The notes under the pieces are model-generated. The model saw nothing but the letters and a program-made list of their open reading frames with translations. It was not told the origin of the DNA and did no database searches. From contig CAYLTY010000009.1 in assembly GCA_964386705.1 (NCBI GenBank), positions 1-64,000 on the forward strand: a stretch of 64,000 nt of DNA, written 5' to 3'. Source of the stretch: AM-0621 sp964386705. Its GTDB lineage: Bacteria; Planctomycetota; Planctomycetia; Planctomycetales; Planctomycetaceae. Shown here in pieces: positions 44,866-54,369 of this stretch; the stretch's first letter is position 1, and every line of letters begins with the position of its first letter. Made by a program: the position numbers and the translations under genes.

Positions 44866-45912
44866 ATGTCTGACACAGCTCCCGATGCGAGTGCGCCACA
44901 AAAACCGAAGCGAAACCCCGTCGAACGCGTGGTTGTTTGGGGATTGATCCTTGTTCTCCTTGGCGTTCTCGGCTTTGAAGCCAAGCAACAGTATGCCTAC
45001 GGCGCGGCGCTGAAGAGCTTGCAGGATGCCTTCAAGGCGGATGATGCCAACTCATACCACAAGCTCAGCGATGTCAGAAAGATGATGGGAAGCAGCCCCA
45101 AAGAGACTGCCTTGCCAGTGAAAACCAAGCTGCATCGTTCACTTGAGTTTCAATGGGCTAGCCTCTTCAAGGAGTACAAGCTGGTTTTGCAGACGGAGAG
45201 CATCGGGGACGATCCGCTGGTGCTGAGCTTCGAGACCCCCAACGCGGAAGAGCCCGCGCAGCCAACGGCTTCTCCTGCGAGCAGTGCTCCAGTGGCCGCT
45301 GGTCCCACTACCATGCCCGGAATGGGTGGCGGCGGTCCGGCGATGGGCCCACCAGGAGGCGGCCCTGGCGGTCCCGGAGGTCAAGGTGGCGGTCAGCAGC
45401 GCCCCCGGAACTTGCAGGGAATGGCTGAGCGTGAAGATGTCATTGCTGAGTTGAAACTTACCGAAGAGCAAGTGGAAAAGGTCAAGACCGCTGGCCGGAT
45501 GATGTCCGGCGCGATGATGAATCTTCAAAGCGTTCCCCAGGCGGAGCGTGGTGCCGCCCGGCTGAAAGCGATTGCTGATTCGGAGACGTCAGTCAAAGAC
45601 GCATTGCAGTCGGATCAGTATTCTCGGCTCATGCAACTTTATTGGCGCGACGCCGGACTGGTCGCCTTGGAACGTGAAGACGCCGCTGCAGCTGTCAGCC
45701 TGACGGACGAGCAAAAGACCAAACTGCGTGAAGTTTTGGACGAACGCAGAAAAGATCTGGCTGGTATGCGTGAGGCTCCTCGGGAAGAGGTCGACAAGAA
45801 ACGGAAGGCATGGGATGAGAAGCTCACCGCCGTTTTGACCGAAGAGCAGGTGAAGAAGTGGGAAGAGGCCCTCGGTGCTCCTTTGCCGGAAACGAAGAAG
45901 GCTGACAAATAA
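44866..45912 (+). CDS. Membrane-anchored protein with Gly-rich linker and helical C-terminus
   Basis: Unrecognised protein of 348 residues. One membrane helix (about 24-42, VVVWGLILVLLGVLGFEA) follows a short basic N-terminus, so most of the protein should be outside the cytoplasm. A region of about 45 residues is Gly/Pro/Met/Gln-rich and low in complexity. After it, two helical units share the phrase L-T-E/D-E-Q (ELKLTEEQVEKVKTAG and SLTDEQKTKLREVLDERRK), with a third partial copy at VLTEEQVKKWEEALG. These resemble the LTxxQ helices of Spy/CpxP-like periplasmic proteins, but that is only similarity of pattern. I chose the ATG at 44866; upstream sequence in frame is not membrane-like. Confidence 0.7.
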   Translation: MSDTAPDASAPQKPKRNPVERVVVWGLILVLLGVLGFEAKQQYAYGAALKSLQDAFKADDANSYHKLSDVRKMMGSSPKETALPVKTKLHRSLEFQWASLFKEYKLVLQTESIGDDPLVLSFETPNAEEPAQPTASPASSAPVAAGPTTMPGMGGGGPAMGPPGGGPGGPGGQGGGQQRPRNLQGMAEREDVIAELKLTEEQVEKVKTAGRMMSGAMMNLQSVPQAERGAARLKAIADSETSVKDALQSDQYSRLMQLYWRDAGLVALEREDAAAAVSLTDEQKTKLREVLDERRKDLAGMREAPREEVDKKRKAWDEKLTAVLTEEQVKKWEEALGAPLPETKKADK

Positions 45913-45959
45913 GTCTTCCGCGCGCCAGTCTCCCTCAACGAGACTTTCGTGCGGTTGCA

Positions 45960-45997
45960 GCGGACTGGCTTGAAAATCTGGTTCAAGCACAGTCCGC
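45960..45997. terminator. Stem-loop between two plus-strand genes
   Basis: Arms 45960-45974 and 45982-45997 pair over 15 bp with one bulged A and a 7-base loop. It lies 48 bases after the stop of the Gly-rich protein gene and ends 36 bases before the DUF6807 start. A weak intrinsic terminator or an mRNA processing structure is likely. Confidence 0.5.
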
Positions 45998-46032
45998 TGG
46001 CGTCAGGCGCGTTGCTTTTCTTGAGGCGTAAC

Positions 46033-47019
46033 ATGTTGACGTTGAATGATCTCCGCAGAGGCGTATGGGCTCTGGCGTGCATCTTCGCGCTGCACGCGGC
46101 TCAATCGCCTGCGGCGGATCAATCTGTGTTTCAGTGGAAGACAGACGAGAAGGCCGGGACCGCTGATCTCTACCTGGGTGATCAACCCGTCCTGCGGTAC
46201 ATGTTCGCGTATGACACCTCGTCGCCCGAACGTGTCCATGACACCTACAAGGTGTTTCATCACGTCTACGGTCCTGGTACCCAGACCATCATCACCAAGG
46301 GGCCGGGTGGAAAGTACACGCACCATCGCGGCTTGTATGTCGGCTGGAACAAGACCAGCTACGAAGGGGGCATGTCGGACTTCTGGCACTGCACGAAGGG
46401 TGCTCACCTGCGACATGCCAAGTTCGTTGAACAAACTGGCGACGCGAATACAGGGCGCATGACCGCCGAAATTCATTGGAACGAAGCCGACGGTAAGCCC
46501 GTAATCGTTGAGACCCGGACTGTTGTCGTGCGTAAAGAGCCCACAACGGGCGGATGGCAAATCGACTGGTCTTCAAAGCTCGAAAGCCGTCGCGGCGAGA
46601 TCAGCCTCGAGGGCGATCGTCAGCATTCCGGCTTCCAGTACCGAGCGGATCAAGCGGTTGCGGAGAAAGAGACGGCTCGCTTCATTCGACCCGTGAACTT
46701 CCCGCAGCAGCCAGCAGCGATTCAGGTCGGCGATTCCGGCAACCCGCCGCCGCATTCCGACCTAGGATGGTTCGGCATGACGTACGAACTGGGCGACAAG
46801 CGATTCAACGTGGAGTATTTCGACAATCCCAACTTGCCGAAGCCATCGCTGTTCTCCGAACGTCCCTATGGTCGCTTCGGCACATTCTTCAAAACGAAGC
46901 TCAGTCCCAGCAAGCCGCTCGAACTGAAGTACCGGGTGATCGTTTCGGCGGGAGATGCTCCGTCTGTTGAAGCGATCCAGACGCGCTATCAGCAGTTTCT
47001 CACCGATTTGAAGAAGTAG
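46033..47019 (+). CDS. PmoA-like DUF6807 exported protein
   Basis: Exported protein of 328 residues with a signal peptide (about 1-28, ending AQSPAAD). The pattern YMFAYDTSSPERVHDTYKVF, THHRGLYVGWNKT and DFWHCTKGAHLRHAKF is the core of the DUF6807/PmoA family, widespread in planctomycetes next to carbohydrate genes. The conserved His residues suggest a metal or sugar site. The name PmoA is historical and does not mean methane monooxygenase. A GAGG lies six bases before the ATG at 46033. Function is unknown, probably in carbohydrate catabolism. Confidence 0.8.
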   Translation: MLTLNDLRRGVWALACIFALHAAQSPAADQSVFQWKTDEKAGTADLYLGDQPVLRYMFAYDTSSPERVHDTYKVFHHVYGPGTQTIITKGPGGKYTHHRGLYVGWNKTSYEGGMSDFWHCTKGAHLRHAKFVEQTGDANTGRMTAEIHWNEADGKPVIVETRTVVVRKEPTTGGWQIDWSSKLESRRGEISLEGDRQHSGFQYRADQAVAEKETARFIRPVNFPQQPAAIQVGDSGNPPPHSDLGWFGMTYELGDKRFNVEYFDNPNLPKPSLFSERPYGRFGTFFKTKLSPSKPLELKYRVIVSAGDAPSVEAIQTRYQQFLTDLKK

Positions 47020-47169
47020 GTGAATTGCTGCGGCATCGGGCTCGCTCCTGCTATCATGCCGCCTTTGGATGGCAAACCGAGAATACCCGCGCTTGCCAGC
47101 CACCCCGCTGGCTCTGTGCGGAGCGCCGGGTTTCTTGCTTAGTAGCGTCCGCGTGAGGATTGTTTTGCT

Positions 47170-49671
47170 GTGTCTGTGAAGCCTGAACTACTCGCGCCGG
47201 CCGGAGACTGGGATTGCGTTCGAGCGGCCATTGAGAATGGTGCCGACGCGATCTACTTTGGGTTAGACGCGGGTTTCAACGCGCGGGCTCGTGCGACCAA
47301 CTTTGCTCCCGACGACCTGCCGGAAGTGATGGCGTTGCTCCATCAGCGTGGCCTGCGTGGATACGTTACCTTCAACACGCTGGTGTTCCCGAGTGAACTG
47401 CCGCAAGCCGAAGTTCTGATTCGCCAGATCGCCGCGTCCGGAGTGGATGCGGTGCTGGTCCAGGATCTGGGGCTCGTCAGGCTGATTCGAGCCATCTGCC
47501 CCGACCTGCCGATTCACGCGTCAACCCAGATGACGATGACGAGCGCCGAGTGCATCGCGGCAGCCGAACAACTGGGTGTTGAGCGAGTCGTTCTGGCGCG
47601 TGAGCTTTCGGTGTCAGAGATTGGCGATATCAACAAGCTGACCTCGATGCCGCTGGAAGCTTTCGTGCATGGCGCCTTGTGCGTCGCGTATTCCGGTCAG
47701 TGCCTGACGAGTGAGTCTTTGGGCGGTCGCAGCGCGAATCGAGGGCAATGTGCTCAGGCATGCCGGTTACCCTATGAACTGATCTGCGATGGCGAACACA
47801 TCGACTTGGGCGATCAAAAGTATCTGCTCAGCCCGCAAGATCTTGCTGCCTACGCATTGATTCCGGAACTGCTGGCCGCGGGCGTTTGCTCGTTCAAGAT
47901 TGAAGGGCGGCTGAAGACTGCTGAATACGTCGCGAACATCACTCGACACTACCGGCAGGCGATCGATGCAGCTTTGGCCGGGCGGGCGGTTGAACTTGGC
48001 CCGGGCGCCGTGCGTGAGATGGAGTTATCCTTCTCGCGTGGCTTCTCGCCCGGCTGGCTGAACGGTTGTGATCACAAGATGCTGGTACCTGCAAAGAGTT
48101 CGACCAAGCGCGGCGTGTTTGTGGGCACAGTCAAAGATGTTCGCGGTCAGCGAGTCGAAATCATGCTGGCTTCACCGCTGGCTGCCGGTGACGGCGTTGT
48201 CTTCGAAGGTGATCGAGCCAATAACCGCGAGCAGGGCGGACGCATCTACGGAGTGTTCCGCAATGGGCAACGGCAGCAACAGCCGGTATCAATTGGATTG
48301 GCAGAGATTGAGTTCGGCCGGGACAGCATTCACTTTGAAGACCTGTGGCCCGGGCAGCTGCTCTGGAAGACCGACGATCCGCAACTGACGAAGCGACTGC
48401 GCGAATCCTTCAGTGGACCAGATCCGATTCGCAAGGTGTTGCTGGAGCTGAACGTCGTGGCTCGTGTTGGTGAGCCGCTGCTGGTGCAGGGCAGGGCGGC
48501 ATCCGGGGCTCTGTGTGAGGTACGAACAGACACGCCGCTTGAAGAGGCTCGCAAGCATGCGCTGACGGCCGATGTCTTACGCGAGCAATTGGGACGTCTC
48601 GGCGGTTCGGTCTACGAGTTGTCGAACTTGAGTGCCGAACTGGTCGGCGATCCCATGGTGCCGTTGAGCGTGCTGGGCAAAGTTCGGCACGAGATCGTCC
48701 GGCAGCTCGATGAGTCAATCCGCAAATTGCAACCGCGCCGGATTTCAGAGGACTCAGCGCTGGCCGCTTTGCGATCAACGTTGCCTATGCGAACTGTCGA
48801 TACGAGCGAGCCGCCGACGTTGCGTGTTCTGTGCCGCACTCTTCTTCAGCTGGAAGCGACACTTGATGTCGGGCTCAAAAGCGTGCTGGTGGATTTTCAG
48901 GATATCCGCGAATACCGCGAAGCAGTTGCCTCGGCTCATCAACGCGGCGCGAAAATCTGGATCGCGACACCCCGTATTCAGAAGCCGGATGAAGCTCCGC
49001 TGTTTCGAGCCCTATCGAAGCACGGTGCGGATGGCATTCTCGTACGAAACATGGCTGGCCTGTTGCACTACGTGTCGCTGGGAGTGCCGGTCATCGCGGA
49101 CTTTTCACTGAACGTCGCGAATGAGCTGACTGCTCAGTACCTCATTGAACAAGGTGCGCGGCGCGTCACGGCGTCGTATGACCTCAACAGCGAACAGTTG
49201 CTCGAACTGGTCAGCGCCACGCCGCCGGACTGGATGGAAGTCGTCATTCACCAGCACATGCCGATGTTCCATATGGAGCACTGCGTGTTCTGTTCGGTGC
49301 TTTCTCCGGGTACTAACAAATCCAACTGTGGGCGTCCCTGCGATCGGCACGATGTCAAACTGCGTGATCGCATTGGCATGGACCATCCGCTGAAGGCTGA
49401 CGTCGGGTGTCGCAACACGCTGTTCAACGCGGTGCCTCAAAGTGCTGCCGAGGTTGTGCCGTCCCTGATTGATCAGGGAGTGAAAAATTTCCGCATTGAG
49501 TTTCTCGACCATCCACCGGCGCAGGTCGCTCCCCTGATCGCCATGTATCAGGAATTGCTGGCTGGCCGCGTGACTGGTCGAGACGTTTGGACCAAACTGA
49601 AAGCCTCGAATCGTGTCGGCGTCACACGCGGCACGTTCGAAGAGCGACGAAATCCGTTAGCGATCTTGTGA
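47170..49671 (+). CDS. Large U32-family peptidase/hydroxylase-like protein
   Basis: Protein of 833 residues starting at GTG, with GAGGA about eleven bases upstream. The opening PELLAPAGDWDCVRAAIENG and the signature EAFVHGALCVAYSGQC (near residue 163) identify the peptidase U32 family. Further Cys residues (GQCAQAC and, in the C-terminal third, HCVFCSVL with NCGRPC) suit an iron-sulfur site. In E. coli, U32 relatives RlhA, TrhP and UbiU/V hydroxylate RNA or ubiquinone, so a hydroxylase role is more likely than proteolysis. This copy is longer than RlhA (653) because of an extra C-terminal U32-like half. No signal peptide is visible. Confidence 0.87.
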   Translation: MSVKPELLAPAGDWDCVRAAIENGADAIYFGLDAGFNARARATNFAPDDLPEVMALLHQRGLRGYVTFNTLVFPSELPQAEVLIRQIAASGVDAVLVQDLGLVRLIRAICPDLPIHASTQMTMTSAECIAAAEQLGVERVVLARELSVSEIGDINKLTSMPLEAFVHGALCVAYSGQCLTSESLGGRSANRGQCAQACRLPYELICDGEHIDLGDQKYLLSPQDLAAYALIPELLAAGVCSFKIEGRLKTAEYVANITRHYRQAIDAALAGRAVELGPGAVREMELSFSRGFSPGWLNGCDHKMLVPAKSSTKRGVFVGTVKDVRGQRVEIMLASPLAAGDGVVFEGDRANNREQGGRIYGVFRNGQRQQQPVSIGLAEIEFGRDSIHFEDLWPGQLLWKTDDPQLTKRLRESFSGPDPIRKVLLELNVVARVGEPLLVQGRAASGALCEVRTDTPLEEARKHALTADVLREQLGRLGGSVYELSNLSAELVGDPMVPLSVLGKVRHEIVRQLDESIRKLQPRRISEDSALAALRSTLPMRTVDTSEPPTLRVLCRTLLQLEATLDVGLKSVLVDFQDIREYREAVASAHQRGAKIWIATPRIQKPDEAPLFRALSKHGADGILVRNMAGLLHYVSLGVPVIADFSLNVANELTAQYLIEQGARRVTASYDLNSEQLLELVSATPPDWMEVVIHQHMPMFHMEHCVFCSVLSPGTNKSNCGRPCDRHDVKLRDRIGMDHPLKADVGCRNTLFNAVPQSAAEVVPSLIDQGVKNFRIEFLDHPPAQVAPLIAMYQELLAGRVTGRDVWTKLKASNRVGVTRGTFEERRNPLAIL

Positions 49672-49723
49672 CGATGAATGATGCAGCCTTGATCTGGCTG
49701 CTTGAGAAACGTGAGAGATCTGT

Positions 49724-52700
49724 ATGCAAACATCGCCTTGGACAACACTGCGTTCCTGGTTGGGGATTACTGCGTTCGGAGTGCTGGCAAGTGTTGCTCA
49801 CGCCGGAACGCAGCAGGGAAGTAATGACGCCCAGAACGACACTGGCGACGCCGGTAACGCAGTCGCGAAGCCTCTCGTGAAATGGACTTTCGACAACGAT
49901 GAGGCCGGCAAGTGGCACGGTTCCAAGGGCAGTTTTGGCGAGGGACCTCAGCCGCCGGTATTCCCCACCTTTAAGAAAGACAATCGCGCGGCGGTGTTTG
50001 GTACAGCTGGTGCGTCTGTCGTGGTTAAAGAGGGTGACCTTCCCGGCGTCAATTTGAAGTTTGATGCCGGTGACAGCATCACGATTGAAGCGTGGCTGAA
50101 CGTCTCGGACATCAAGGACGGCGAGTACCGTTACATCATCGGGAAGGGGCGAAACAGGAACTCGAAGTTTCAGTCCGAGAATCAGAACTACGCGTTACGC
50201 GTGAAGGGCGAACGTGACGAAGCACGACCGACCTTTCTGTTTCGCAGTCAGTCCGAAAAGGTGGATTCAGCGAAGGACTATCACCGCTGGACCGCGACCG
50301 AAGGCTTTGGCCCGGCGACCGGCTGGCATCACATCGCGGTGACGTACACCTTCGGCAAGGCCGACAGTCTGCGTAGCTACGTGGATGGCAAGGAGGTCAA
50401 AGGCACTTGGGACATGGGCGGCAAGACGGATCGGCCGCCAGTCTCGGACGGAGATGACCTTGTGATCGGCACTGGCAACGGTGGTGGTGCCGGAAACTCA
50501 TTCAGCGGTTCAATCGATGAAGTCGCCATCTACCGCGAAGCCCTCCCCGAAGGCGTGCTCGCGCAGCGATTCCAGTTCGTCGCTCCTCCACCCGTAGTTG
50601 CGGTGTCTGATCTGTTGCCCGGCAAGGTGCTGGTCCAGATCTGCGAAGAAGGGGTACCGGAAAAGAACGCCTGGCCGACTCAGTCACCGAAGGCGTCCGA
50701 GCAGTTCTCGGTCGATGCATTCGGCCTGGTTGAAGTTCCTCACAAGTACGTGGACACCGGCGTGCGCGGCGACCGTCCGATTCCGTACATCCTGCGGGCG
50801 GCGGCCAAAGTGACATTGCCCCCGGGTAAGCATCGGCTGCTGTTGCGCAGTCGTGGAGCGTCGCATCTGCACGTGGACGGCAAGAAGGTGCTCAACATTC
50901 CGTTCCCGAAAGGCGATGCCGGCGGGCACGGACATGTTTCTGAGCAGGACGACTATTTGAATCTCGGTCCCGACTTCCGATTCGCCCCACCGGGAAGCCA
51001 GGAATCCTGGACCGAGTTCTCATCGTCGGGCGGTGAGCACGTGGTACTCGTCGAACAACTTGTCGGTGGCGTGATGGGGAAAGCCAAGCGACGTCCGGAA
51101 CTGGGTGAGTTCGTCGTGGCCTGGTCGCGCGAAGGGACTTCTGCGTGGGAACTCCTCACAGCCAGCGACCGGACGATTGCTTACACGGACTCAGGTTGGG
51201 CGAGTTATCAAGCTGAGCAACAGGCACGACTCAACCAACTGAACTCCGCGCGGCGAGCTGAAGTGCGGGCAACGCAAGCGGCTTACTGGGAACGTCGGCG
51301 ACAGGCCGCCAGTGAATGGTTAGCGACGACGAAGGACGAGCCTGTTCCCGAATTGCCGAACGTGACTGGTCCAATTGATCGTTTCCTGCAGGCGAAACTG
51401 ACCGGCGTGCTGTCTCAAAACGTGGATGCGCAGCAGAGTTCGGTGAACTACTTCCGCGATATTCAGCCGCTACTCGAAGCGAAGTGCTATGACTGTCACC
51501 GCGGCGTCAAAGCGAAGGGTGGCTTACGACTTGATAGTCGTGCTGACGCAATCAAAGGTGGCGATTCCGGGGATGCGGCCGTTGCTCCGCGCAAGGCAGC
51601 AGCCAGCGAGCTTCTGAATCGCGTGACCTCGACCGACAAAGATCTGGTAATGCCGCCGAAAGGCGACCCGCTGACTGTTGAGCAGATCAAGCTTCTGACG
51701 ACTTGGATCAACGATGGAGCAGCATGGCCGGAATACAACGTTGATCAAGTTCGTAACATGGGCCCCGCGAGTGACCTTTCGTTCCTGCGGCGAGTGACGC
51801 TCGATACCGTCGGCGTCGTTCCGTCGCTCAAGGAGATTGAAGAGTCGGCGAAACAGTCCCGTTCGGAAATCATCGATCGACTGCTGGCAGATCCTCGTTG
51901 GGCGGATCACTGGATGGGCTATTGGCAGGACGTGCTCGCTGAAAATCCCAACATGCTGAATCCGACGCTCAACAACACCGGGCCATTCCGCTGGTGGGTG
52001 TACGAATCACTGCTCGACAATAAGCCGATGGATCTGTTTGTGACCGAGTTGTTGCGGATGCGCGGCAGCGAGCGTTTTGGCGGGCCGGCGGGCTTTGCGG
52101 TGGCTAGTCAGAACGATGTGCCGATGGCTGCCAAGGGGACCATCGTCAGCGCTGCATTCCTGGGAGTCGAAATGAAGTGCGCCCGCTGTCACGACTCACC
52201 GTCGCACGTCAGCAGCCAACGCGATTTGTTTGAACTGGCCGCCATGCTGGGAAAGCAGCCGGTTACGGTGCCGGTGACGAGTAGTGTTTCCGCTGAGAAG
52301 CTGACTGCAGGAGGCCGCAAGCCGCTGATTCAGGTCACCTTGAAGACCGGCACGAAGGTGGAACCACGTTGGCCATTTGATCGCTTTGCGACTGAGGACG
52401 TCGCGGCAGGTCTTGTTCAGGACGCGAATGATCCTCGCGATCGTCTGGCCGCGTTGATGACCGCTCCGCAGAACGAACGCTTCGCGCAAGTGATTGCCAA
52501 TCGCGCCTGGAAACGCCTGATGGGGCGCGGCATTGTCGAACCGGTTGACGATTGGGAGAAAGGGCAACCGTCGCATCCTGAACTCTTGCGCTGGCTGGGT
52601 CGCGAACTGGTCCGCAGCGGGTACGACGTAAAGCACCTGGCCCGGCTGATTCTCAACTCCGGGGCGTATCAGCGAGCTACTGATCCATTGCTGAAGGAGA

Positions 52701-53467
52701 CTCACCCCTTGTTCGCATCGCCCGCGCCGCGTCGGCTGGGCGCCGAACAGATTGTGGACTCCGTGTTCGCCGCGATGGGCAAGCAATTCGATGTGGAGGA
52801 AATCAGCCTCGACATCGATGGCCGCCGCGACCTCGGCAATTCCATTTCGCTGGGGCATGCGCGACGCAGTTGGATGCTGACAACATCCTCCAACGAGCGC
52901 GATCGACCGAGCCTCAACCTGCCGCGTATGCAAGCGGTCACCGACGTGTTGTCCGCGTTTGGCTGGCGCGGAGCACGGCAGGATCCGACGAGCACCCGTG
53001 AGACTTCTCCGAACGCGCTCCAGCCGGCAATCCTGTCGAACGGGACGATGAGTATCTGGCTGACTCGCTTGAGCGACGATCACGGTCTCACGCAACTTGC
53101 ACTTGAGGATCAGTCGGCCGAACAGTTGCTCGACAAGCTGTTCCTGAGGTTGTTGACTCGCCACCCCACCGACGCCGAGCGAACACGCTATCTGGAACAC
53201 CTGAAACCGGGCTTCGATACACGCCTCGTCAAGCAGGACGAAGCGGAGCGAAACCGTGCGAAGACTAGTGCTGCACGGCGTCCGGCCAAGTACGTGTCCT
53301 GGTCCAACCACCTTGATCCAGTGGCAACCCTGGTTCGACAAGAACAGGAAGTCGCCGCGCGGCGAGGCGATCCGCCAACGACGCAGCTAACTCCCGAATG
53401 GCGCGAGCGCATGGAGAACGTACTCTGGGCACTGCTCAACGCGCCGGAATGGGTGTATTCGCCATAA
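49724..53467 (+). CDS. LamG-PSCyt1-DUF1549-DUF1553 exported protein
   Basis: Protein of 1247 residues with a signal peptide (about 1-27, ending VAHAG). Residues about 50-285 are a LamG/concanavalin-like domain (SITIEAWLNVSD, WHHIAVTYTF, GSIDEVAIYREALP). Residues about 570-680 are the PSCyt1 cytochrome-type domain with heme motif CYDCH in LEAKCYDCHRGVKAKGGLRL. A second CxxCH, CARCHDSP, lies in the DUF1549 part (about 690-900), and DUF1553 fills the C-terminus (about 920-1240). Unlike the copy at 4.2 kb it has no DUF1501 neighbour; a RAYT element follows instead. Possibly a periplasmic electron-transfer or polysaccharide-binding protein. Confidence 0.88.
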   Translation: MQTSPWTTLRSWLGITAFGVLASVAHAGTQQGSNDAQNDTGDAGNAVAKPLVKWTFDNDEAGKWHGSKGSFGEGPQPPVFPTFKKDNRAAVFGTAGASVVVKEGDLPGVNLKFDAGDSITIEAWLNVSDIKDGEYRYIIGKGRNRNSKFQSENQNYALRVKGERDEARPTFLFRSQSEKVDSAKDYHRWTATEGFGPATGWHHIAVTYTFGKADSLRSYVDGKEVKGTWDMGGKTDRPPVSDGDDLVIGTGNGGGAGNSFSGSIDEVAIYREALPEGVLAQRFQFVAPPPVVAVSDLLPGKVLVQICEEGVPEKNAWPTQSPKASEQFSVDAFGLVEVPHKYVDTGVRGDRPIPYILRAAAKVTLPPGKHRLLLRSRGASHLHVDGKKVLNIPFPKGDAGGHGHVSEQDDYLNLGPDFRFAPPGSQESWTEFSSSGGEHVVLVEQLVGGVMGKAKRRPELGEFVVAWSREGTSAWELLTASDRTIAYTDSGWASYQAEQQARLNQLNSARRAEVRATQAAYWERRRQAASEWLATTKDEPVPELPNVTGPIDRFLQAKLTGVLSQNVDAQQSSVNYFRDIQPLLEAKCYDCHRGVKAKGGLRLDSRADAIKGGDSGDAAVAPRKAAASELLNRVTSTDKDLVMPPKGDPLTVEQIKLLTTWINDGAAWPEYNVDQVRNMGPASDLSFLRRVTLDTVGVVPSLKEIEESAKQSRSEIIDRLLADPRWADHWMGYWQDVLAENPNMLNPTLNNTGPFRWWVYESLLDNKPMDLFVTELLRMRGSERFGGPAGFAVASQNDVPMAAKGTIVSAAFLGVEMKCARCHDSPSHVSSQRDLFELAAMLGKQPVTVPVTSSVSAEKLTAGGRKPLIQVTLKTGTKVEPRWPFDRFATEDVAAGLVQDANDPRDRLAALMTAPQNERFAQVIANRAWKRLMGRGIVEPVDDWEKGQPSHPELLRWLGRELVRSGYDVKHLARLILNSGAYQRATDPLLKETHPLFASPAPRRLGAEQIVDSVFAAMGKQFDVEEISLDIDGRRDLGNSISLGHARRSWMLTTSSNERDRPSLNLPRMQAVTDVLSAFGWRGARQDPTSTRETSPNALQPAILSNGTMSIWLTRLSDDHGLTQLALEDQSAEQLLDKLFLRLLTRHPTDAERTRYLEHLKPGFDTRLVKQDEAERNRAKTSAARRPAKYVSWSNHLDPVATLVRQEQEVAARRGDPPTTQLTPEWRERMENVLWALLNAPEWVYSP

Positions 53468-53485
53468 CAATCGATAACACGTTGG

Positions 53486-53564
53486 TAGGATGGCCGCCCT
53501 CGGCCGTCCTGTAATTCGCTGCACTCAGCTTCCGTCAAACGGACGGCCGAGGCCGGCCATCCTA
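53486..53564. repeat. REP-like palindrome on one side of the RAYT gene
   Basis: Arms 53486-53509 and 53541-53564 are 24-base reverse complements with one mismatch. The arm sequence (TAGGATGGCCG, then CGGCCGTCC) is also found in the palindrome at 54261-54353. The element begins 19 bases after the DUF1553 gene and ends nine bases before the RAYT stop. Confidence 0.8.
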
Positions 53565-53572
53565 CGGCATAT

Positions 53573-54244
53573 TTAAGAGCATTCGAAATCCCAGCCGGCT
53601 TGTTGCCATGACGGGTCGATCCAGCGAAACCATGTGGACTGCGGCAGTCCGGCTTGAGCGGGATTTCGTCCGATGTATTGGATAACTCGGTGCAGGTGTT
53701 CGGTGTTGCGGATGATGCGGTCGTAGGATTCTTGTTGCCACAAGTCTCCGTGCTGCTTCAACGCCGTGGTGATGTGCCTGGCCGTTACAGATTTCATACC
53801 GCCGATCAGCTCTTCAAGATCTGCACCATCAAACGGGCGGATCACGAGATGACAGTGATTCGGCATAATGGTCCAGCAACCGATGTGATATCGCTCATTT
53901 TGAAAATGGTGTAGTCGGTCACGCAGGTCGCTGGCCCAGCGTGTTTCGCGGAAGTGGCACGCACCGTGTCCTTGATCCAACCAGGCCTCGGTACGGCGCG
54001 TGACTTCGCGAGCGTACTCTTCCCAATCCTTTTCCCAACGTGGTTCTGGATGTTCGTATTCCCATGCTGCTCGTAGGTTTCCGATTTCGATGAGCTTGGC
54101 TTCGGGCAATGAATCCGCCAGACGAAACGTGACGAAGTACGTGGCTCCGTCCTGCCGCCAATGTGGTAAGTGTCGCGTGTAGATGCGAACCGTCTTGTCC
54201 GGGGCTTACCCGCGAAACCCCGGCGGTGGCGGCAACTCCAACAT
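53573..54244 (-). pseudogene. REP-associated tyrosine transposase (RAYT), interrupted by an in-frame stop
   Basis: Y1/IS200-like transposase of the RAYT family, which acts on REP palindromes. The C-terminal 178 residues are intact, with the metal-binding HCH in MPNHCHLVIRP and the catalytic Tyr in QQESYDRIIRN. Upstream in the same frame the family N-terminus is still readable (RHLPHWRQDGATYFVTFRLAD), but a TAA at 54206-54208 separates it from a preceding ATG at 54244 and MLELPPPPGFRG. No ATG or GTG lies between the stop and the intact part; only a TTG at 54109 could restart. The gene is therefore probably inactive. It sits between two near-identical palindromes. Confidence 0.75.
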
Positions 54245-54260
54245 GACGAGGTCACCACTT

Positions 54261-54353
54261 GTAGGATGGCTGCCCTCAGCCGTACGCGTTTGGCGTTGAG
54301 AGCGGAAGGCGGCAAGTTGTGAAATGCAGGACGGCCGAGGGCGGCCATCCTAC
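54261..54353. repeat. REP-like palindrome on the other side of the RAYT gene
   Basis: Arms 54261-54283 and 54331-54353 are 23-base reverse complements with two mismatches. They share the core of the arms at 53486-53564. The element lies 16 bases upstream of the RAYT gene's original ATG and ends before the NIPSNAP stop. Confidence 0.8.
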
Positions 54354-54369
54354 TTCGTTGCAGATGCCG

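Noticed and set aside
47020..47169. Possible tRNA or small RNA before the U32 gene
   Set aside because: A short GCCAGC/GCTGGC stem is present but no cloverleaf can be drawn and there is no CCA end.
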